Shown here in pieces: positions 59,748 to 64,000 of a DNA stretch of 64,000 nucleotides. Location of the stretch: assembly GCA_027579435.1 (NCBI GenBank), contig JANBPK010000721.1, forward strand, positions 68,155-132,154, in the 5' to 3' direction. Both the position numbers and the translations under genes were made by a program. The notes beneath the pieces are model-generated. The model was not told the DNA's origin and did not search any database. It saw only the letters and a program-made list of their open reading frames with translations. How positions within the stretch are numbered: position 1 is the stretch's first letter; each line of letters starts with the position of its first letter. Origin of the DNA: Candolleomyces eurysporus. Lineage: Eukaryota; Basidiomycota; Agaricomycetes; Agaricales; Psathyrellaceae.

Positions 59748-62700
59748 ATGGATCCAGAGACTGCAGATATCTTGGGGCAGCCAACGCTGCCCATCCTGGA
59801 GCAAATCCCGGAGACTGGCTCCAGCATTTCGGTTCGGAAGTGGATACTGGTCTTGGGGGCATTCGGTGTGGTTTACTACATCGTAATGCGTATCAGGCTC
59901 GAGGTTCTTATGTGGAAGGAGAAGTCTGCCAAATTGTGAGCCCATTTTGCTGCGTTCCCGAGTCGGGCTGACGCGTTTTAGGGCTACGCGACGCAAGTAC
60001 GGGATCCCCGACCACGACCGGCGCCCTTTCAACGTAGCCTACACAGCTGCCATACTTGCCAACGAGGAACGGGAAAAGGAAGAGCGGAAGAAGACATTCC
60101 TCCGTCAACCTGGAGCCAAACCTGTGCAAGAGGCCCAGTCCCTTAATCACCGTGAATCACACGCGGACCAGACCTTCAATCCCGCTACTGGTGAGCAAAC
60201 GATTCGACTCGTGCTTTGCAAGCTGTCACTGATCTTGAATAACCTGTCCCCTTTTGCTGATGACTCAGATCGATACGGAACTTCGACCTCGCTAGTTCTG
60301 CCCGGTGCCTATTCTTCAACGCCCAACCCTATTTCGTCTCCGACTAAACCTTCAGCTCCCCCTTTGTGTGTCACCTCTGTCTCTTTTCTGTTCACCTTTG
60401 TGCTCAATTCTCTTTGCAGTGCGGCGTACCCTTCGAATAAACCAGGCTATGCAAACTCGTTTAGGGCAAGAAAGGCTTCCGGACAACTCTATTTTGATCA
60501 AAATGGGAACTCTCGCCACGCGGCTCGGAATATCGTCGACCTTAGCTCCGAAGGCGACGCAAGGAAACGTGGCTATGGGGAACAAGGTCTGGATGAAGCC
60601 GAGTTCTCCAAGAATCCTAGGGTTGGAGGGGACCAGTTCATCGACGGAGATGAGGAGCCCCAATGGGATGATTTTGAGACTGCTTTGTCCCATCAACGCG
60701 GTGCAAAACGAGTTTTTGGGGATGAAGACTCAGGCGCCGAGGGTTCGCGAGATAAACGCGCACGCAAGGTTTCTTTGGACAAATCCGGCAGAGTGGTGTA
60801 CGCCAGTGAAGGAATGGATGTTGACGATGAGATGTATGACGATGTACCTGACCTGCTTTCGCCTGTCCGTGGCAAAAAACGTGATCGCGCAGAAGCTGGC
60901 TCAACATTCGGTGGCGACGATAGCGACAGCTCCCAAGAGAACGAGAAACATCGGCAGCGACGGAGAAAGCGCCGCACTGTTGCTAAACGCAAATCTGATA
61001 CCGGGTTACTCAATGGCAACAAGCGCGATCGGGATATGGATGTCGACGAAGAAATGGGAACTCCTGGTCGGTCTCGTCATCACAAGAAGGGCAAACGTCA
61101 TTCCATTGCCCACCATCGGGATGGTCACAACAGCGACAACAGCGATGTTTCCATTGATGATTCTCTGGCATCTTCGACGAGAAGTCGGCATAGAAGGGTT
61201 GGGGAGGAATGGGAGAGCAACGGTATCCGCTACAAGATCACTCGAAATGGTCAACGACTGCGTCAAGCTTTGGTCAAAAGGGCTCGGAACAAGTTTGTAA
61301 TGGTACGTTCTCGACCTACACTGCAAATTACGTAGACTGACTGCGTATCAAAAGCCACAAGATTCCCTGCATCCCGACAAGGATGAGAACCTCGAAGTCT
61401 ACGTGGAATGCTGGCTCACCGAAGAGGAGTATCAAGATGCGAAGATTAATATGCGTCTAGCATGGCAAGATTCTCCGAAAGGTTCCGCCGAGCCCGAAAA
61501 CCTTTCTGTCAAAATACCTCAAGTAAGTTCCCTTCAATTGCGCCCTGGCCTGGCTTCTGATTCCTTCATTTTAGCCCAAGGCGACACCCACCCGCCCAGT
61601 CGGCAAGGACTTGCTCTGGTCATCCACCGTTTCGACACCAACCCATTCCCCTGCGACAGGCTCCCCTCTTGACGGTCCTGTTGATTTCCCAATCTTGCGA
61701 CCGAAAGGTCTTCGGAACCCTGCGCGGTATTCTCTTGGAAGTCAAACTGGTCTTCGCAATAACCCTTTCGAGAAGCAGTCCTCAATAACGACAAAACGGA
61801 TCGCCTCTGCATCATATCTCAACCAAGCAATTCACGGTGGCCTGTCTGATAGCACAAATACTCGTCCACGTAATCTTTCGAAATGGGAGAGGCAGGAGAT
61901 CGAAGCGGAAGCTATCACCAAGCTGCGTGCTATGAAACGGGCCGAGGATGATGCTAAGGCACGGGAGGAGAAAGAAAAGGCAGATAAGCTCGAGAAGGAG
62001 CGGCTGGAGAGGGAACGCCTGCTAAAGGAAAAGTTGGAAAAGGAACGTCTGGAGAAGGAAAGATTGGAAAAGGAGAAACAAGAGAGGGAGAAGAGGGAGA
62101 AGGAGGCTGCTGCTGTTGCCGCTGCCGCAGCTGCTCCAAAGATTCCATCAATAACGGTCACCCAGCCCTCTGAATCATCCACTCCTGTTGCCGGCCCGGC
62201 CCCGTCTGGATTTAGCTTCACACCCCCGACCGCTCCTAGCACCACCGCTGCTCCTGCTCCTGCGGCACCCAAGCCCGGAGGAGAGGCATTGACTGCTACG
62301 TTCTTTGCTCCGCCGAAGACTGCCACCACCCCCACCGCCGCAACACCCTCACCACTGTTCGTTCCGCCGAAGACGGAAGGGGCTGCTCAGCCTGCTGCGT
62401 CGCAAAACCCATTCTCTTTCAAGACACCAGGTGCCCCGGCTTCTGCCACAACTCCAACTGCGACTACTGCTCCCTTCTCGTTTGCTGCAACGACCAATGC
62501 TATCAGCAAACCTGCCGCGACGTCGCCATTTGGGCAACCCTCGGCAACGACCTCACAGGCATCCGCTACTGAGAAGAAACCCACTTTCTCGTTCAATGCC
62601 CCCGCCACTGGTGGATCTGTGTTTGCGCCAAATCCAAGTCAGCCCGCCGCCACAAGCACCGCCGCACCTTCCACTGCACCCAAGTTCAATTTCTTCGGTG

Positions 62701-63686
62701 GTTCCAATAAAGCTAGTGATGCAAAGCCAGCAGAAACACAGCAGCCTGCCGCAGCAACTGGTGGTGTGTTCTCGTTCGGAAAGCCTGCAGCTACTGCCGC
62801 ACCTGCTGCTGAACCCGCCAAGAATGCTACAGCCACTACTACTACTGGCACGACGTCAGCGCCCAAGTTCAGCTTTGGTGCGACACCCAATACCGCCACT
62901 ACCACCACGACACCAGCATTTGGATCTACCACAAGCGCTGCATCGCCTTTCGGAGCCGCCCCCAGTACTAGCAGCAGTACTACTGCGACCGCAGGTTCGG
63001 CGTTCGGTCAGACCCCAAGTTCACTCTCGTCAGCATTTGGACCAGTGAAGCCTGCTACCAATGGTGCACCATCATCAATATTTGGAGGAGCTAGCACTGC
63101 GACCAACGGTGCTGCTGCAAGCTCGACTACGCCTGGGAAGCTCTCGTTCGGCTTCGGTGCACCCGCCACTGGTGGCGATAAAGGCAAAACTCCGGTGACA
63201 CCCACTTCGAACAAGCCTGCTGCTGCGTTTGGAGGGTTTGGTGGTGCGTCGACGACCAACGGTGCCGGCAGTGCGTTTGGTGCAGGCGCTGGGACGGGCT
63301 CGTCGGTGTTTGGGAAGCCAGCAGAGTCCTCTACCACGACCGGAGCTGCTTCGAAGCCGTCGTTTTCGTTTGGCACTCCGGTGGCTGCTAGTAGTAGTAC
63401 GACACCCACACCGGCAACGGAGACACCCAAGGCGGGCTTTTCGTTTGCACCTAGTGCGGCTACCACGACAACCCCTGCTGGAACTCCTGCAACGGGTGGT
63501 ACCGGAACTTTCAGCTTTGCCTTTGGTACTAAGGCTCCTGCTGCTGGTGGGGCAACTGGTGGGGGGGTGTTTGGTGGTGCGTCAGCGCAGCCTGCGACTC
63601 CGGCTGCCTTTGGGTTTGGGACGCCGGCTGCGGGATCGACGACTCCTGCTGGTACGCCTGCCGCTTTTACTTTTGGAAAGCCGTAA
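59748..63686 (+). CDS. FG-repeat nucleoporin with N-terminal membrane anchor
   Basis: About 1,218 residues from six exons that join in phase: 59748-59935, 59982-60190, 60269-60365, 60420-61302, 61355-61522, 61575-63686. A single hydrophobic segment (about residues 31-48: KWILVLGAFGVVYYIVMRI) lies after a short lumenal or cytosolic stub. A middle region is charged and basic, with clusters such as RRRKRRTVAKRK and HHKKGKRH that look like nuclear localisation signals. A conserved block (GIRYKITRNGQRLRQALVKR) comes next. A long charged helix (about 620-700, repeats of EKERLEKERL) precedes Ala-rich sequence. The C-terminal 480 residues hold about 20 FG dipeptides of FSFG, AFG and VFG type in Ser/Thr/Pro/Ala-rich spacers. 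It would sit in the nuclear pore and bind karyopherins. The anchor plus FG tail resembles animal POM121, but homology is not shown. Nup1/Nup60-type proteins are an alternative. Confidence 0.88.
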
Positions 63687-64000
63687 AGCTATGGTAGGCT
63701 GGGGGATAGTTTGGTCATCTTTTCTTTTTGCTCTTTTTTCTCTTTCTTTGGTTATTTGCTTTTTGCCCCGTTGCATTGCATTAGTATCCCGCATATCACA
63801 TCCCAAGAACATCATCATATCTCTGCTTGTTTTCCCGCGCAACTTTCCCCTCCTCCGTGGGCTTGAATTTGGACTACATCTTGCCGGGTCGGGGCTGCTT
63901 CTCCGTACCTGGTTGGCGTTTCTTCTAACCTACCTCCTCGTGTTTGCTTGTGACACCTCCCTCCGCTGTACATCATTGCCGTTAATATTGTCCCCCTCCT
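63687..64000. other. 3' flank of the nucleoporin gene
   Basis: Pyrimidine-rich 3' region (TTTTCTTTTTGCTCTTTTTT at about 63720). The antisense frame here has no support. Confidence 0.5.

Noticed and set aside
61832..63466. Long minus-strand Ala/Val-rich ORFs opposite the nucleoporin
   Set aside because: Antisense of low-complexity FG and Lys/Glu repeats; no start context, introns or domain.

Overview
The window is nuclear DNA of a filamentous basidiomycete, most likely an Agaricomycete. The evidence is dense genes with many 50-65 nt GT-AG introns, a NACHT-TPR protein, DUF4470/MYND proteins, the agaricomycete multi-pass 'CIAR' membrane family, and ordinary single-copy eukaryotic genes (SNRNP40, PPIL4, P5C dehydrogenase, cytochrome b5, an FG nucleoporin). 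No species call is justified. Most single N characters sit next to homopolymer runs, as in a pyrosequencing-type assembly. Several apparent frame breaks are therefore probably sequencing errors.

Layout. 0-6 kb: a partial unknown ORF, the U5 snRNP 40-kDa WD40 gene (-) and a NACHT-TPR NLR-like gene (-). 6-14.5 kb: two tandem DUF4470/MYND zinc-finger genes (-) with an exact 4,310 bp period. 15-19.4 kb: a BOI/BEM-type SH3-SAM-PH polarity scaffold (+). 19.9-22.2 kb: an acidic conserved protein (+). 22.3-28.4 kb: two tandem FAD-linked oxidoreductases (-). 28.4-29.8 kb: a small RNase III with a C-terminal dsRNA-binding domain (-). 30.9-33.2 kb: a divergent pair of hotdog thioesterases. 33.4-35.7 kb: a TMEM135-like membrane protein (-). 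36.2-42.0 kb: two tandem agaricomycete membrane proteins (-). 43.0-50.6 kb: three tandem membrane paralogues (+), the first fused to a NADAR domain and the second followed by a decayed NADAR. 50.9-59.0 kb: P5C dehydrogenase, a BTB protein, PPIL4 cyclophilin and cytochrome b5 (all -). 59.7-63.7 kb: a large FG nucleoporin with an N-terminal membrane anchor (+).

The main theme is local duplication. Five families occur as adjacent copies. At two of them (MYND and FAD oxidoreductase) the junction between the copies still holds a degenerate fragment of the neighbouring single-copy gene, so the breakpoints and the direction of each event can be read. Other points of interest are the membrane-NADAR fusion with a changed SxEHxF motif, a 14-nt microexon carrying the catalytic Asp and Glu of RNase III, a 57-nt in-frame GT-AG segment with stop codons in only one MYND copy, and a POM121-like architecture in the nucleoporin. 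There is no sign of a secondary-metabolite cluster, viral element, CRISPR array or tRNA, although tRNAs were only searched for by eye.
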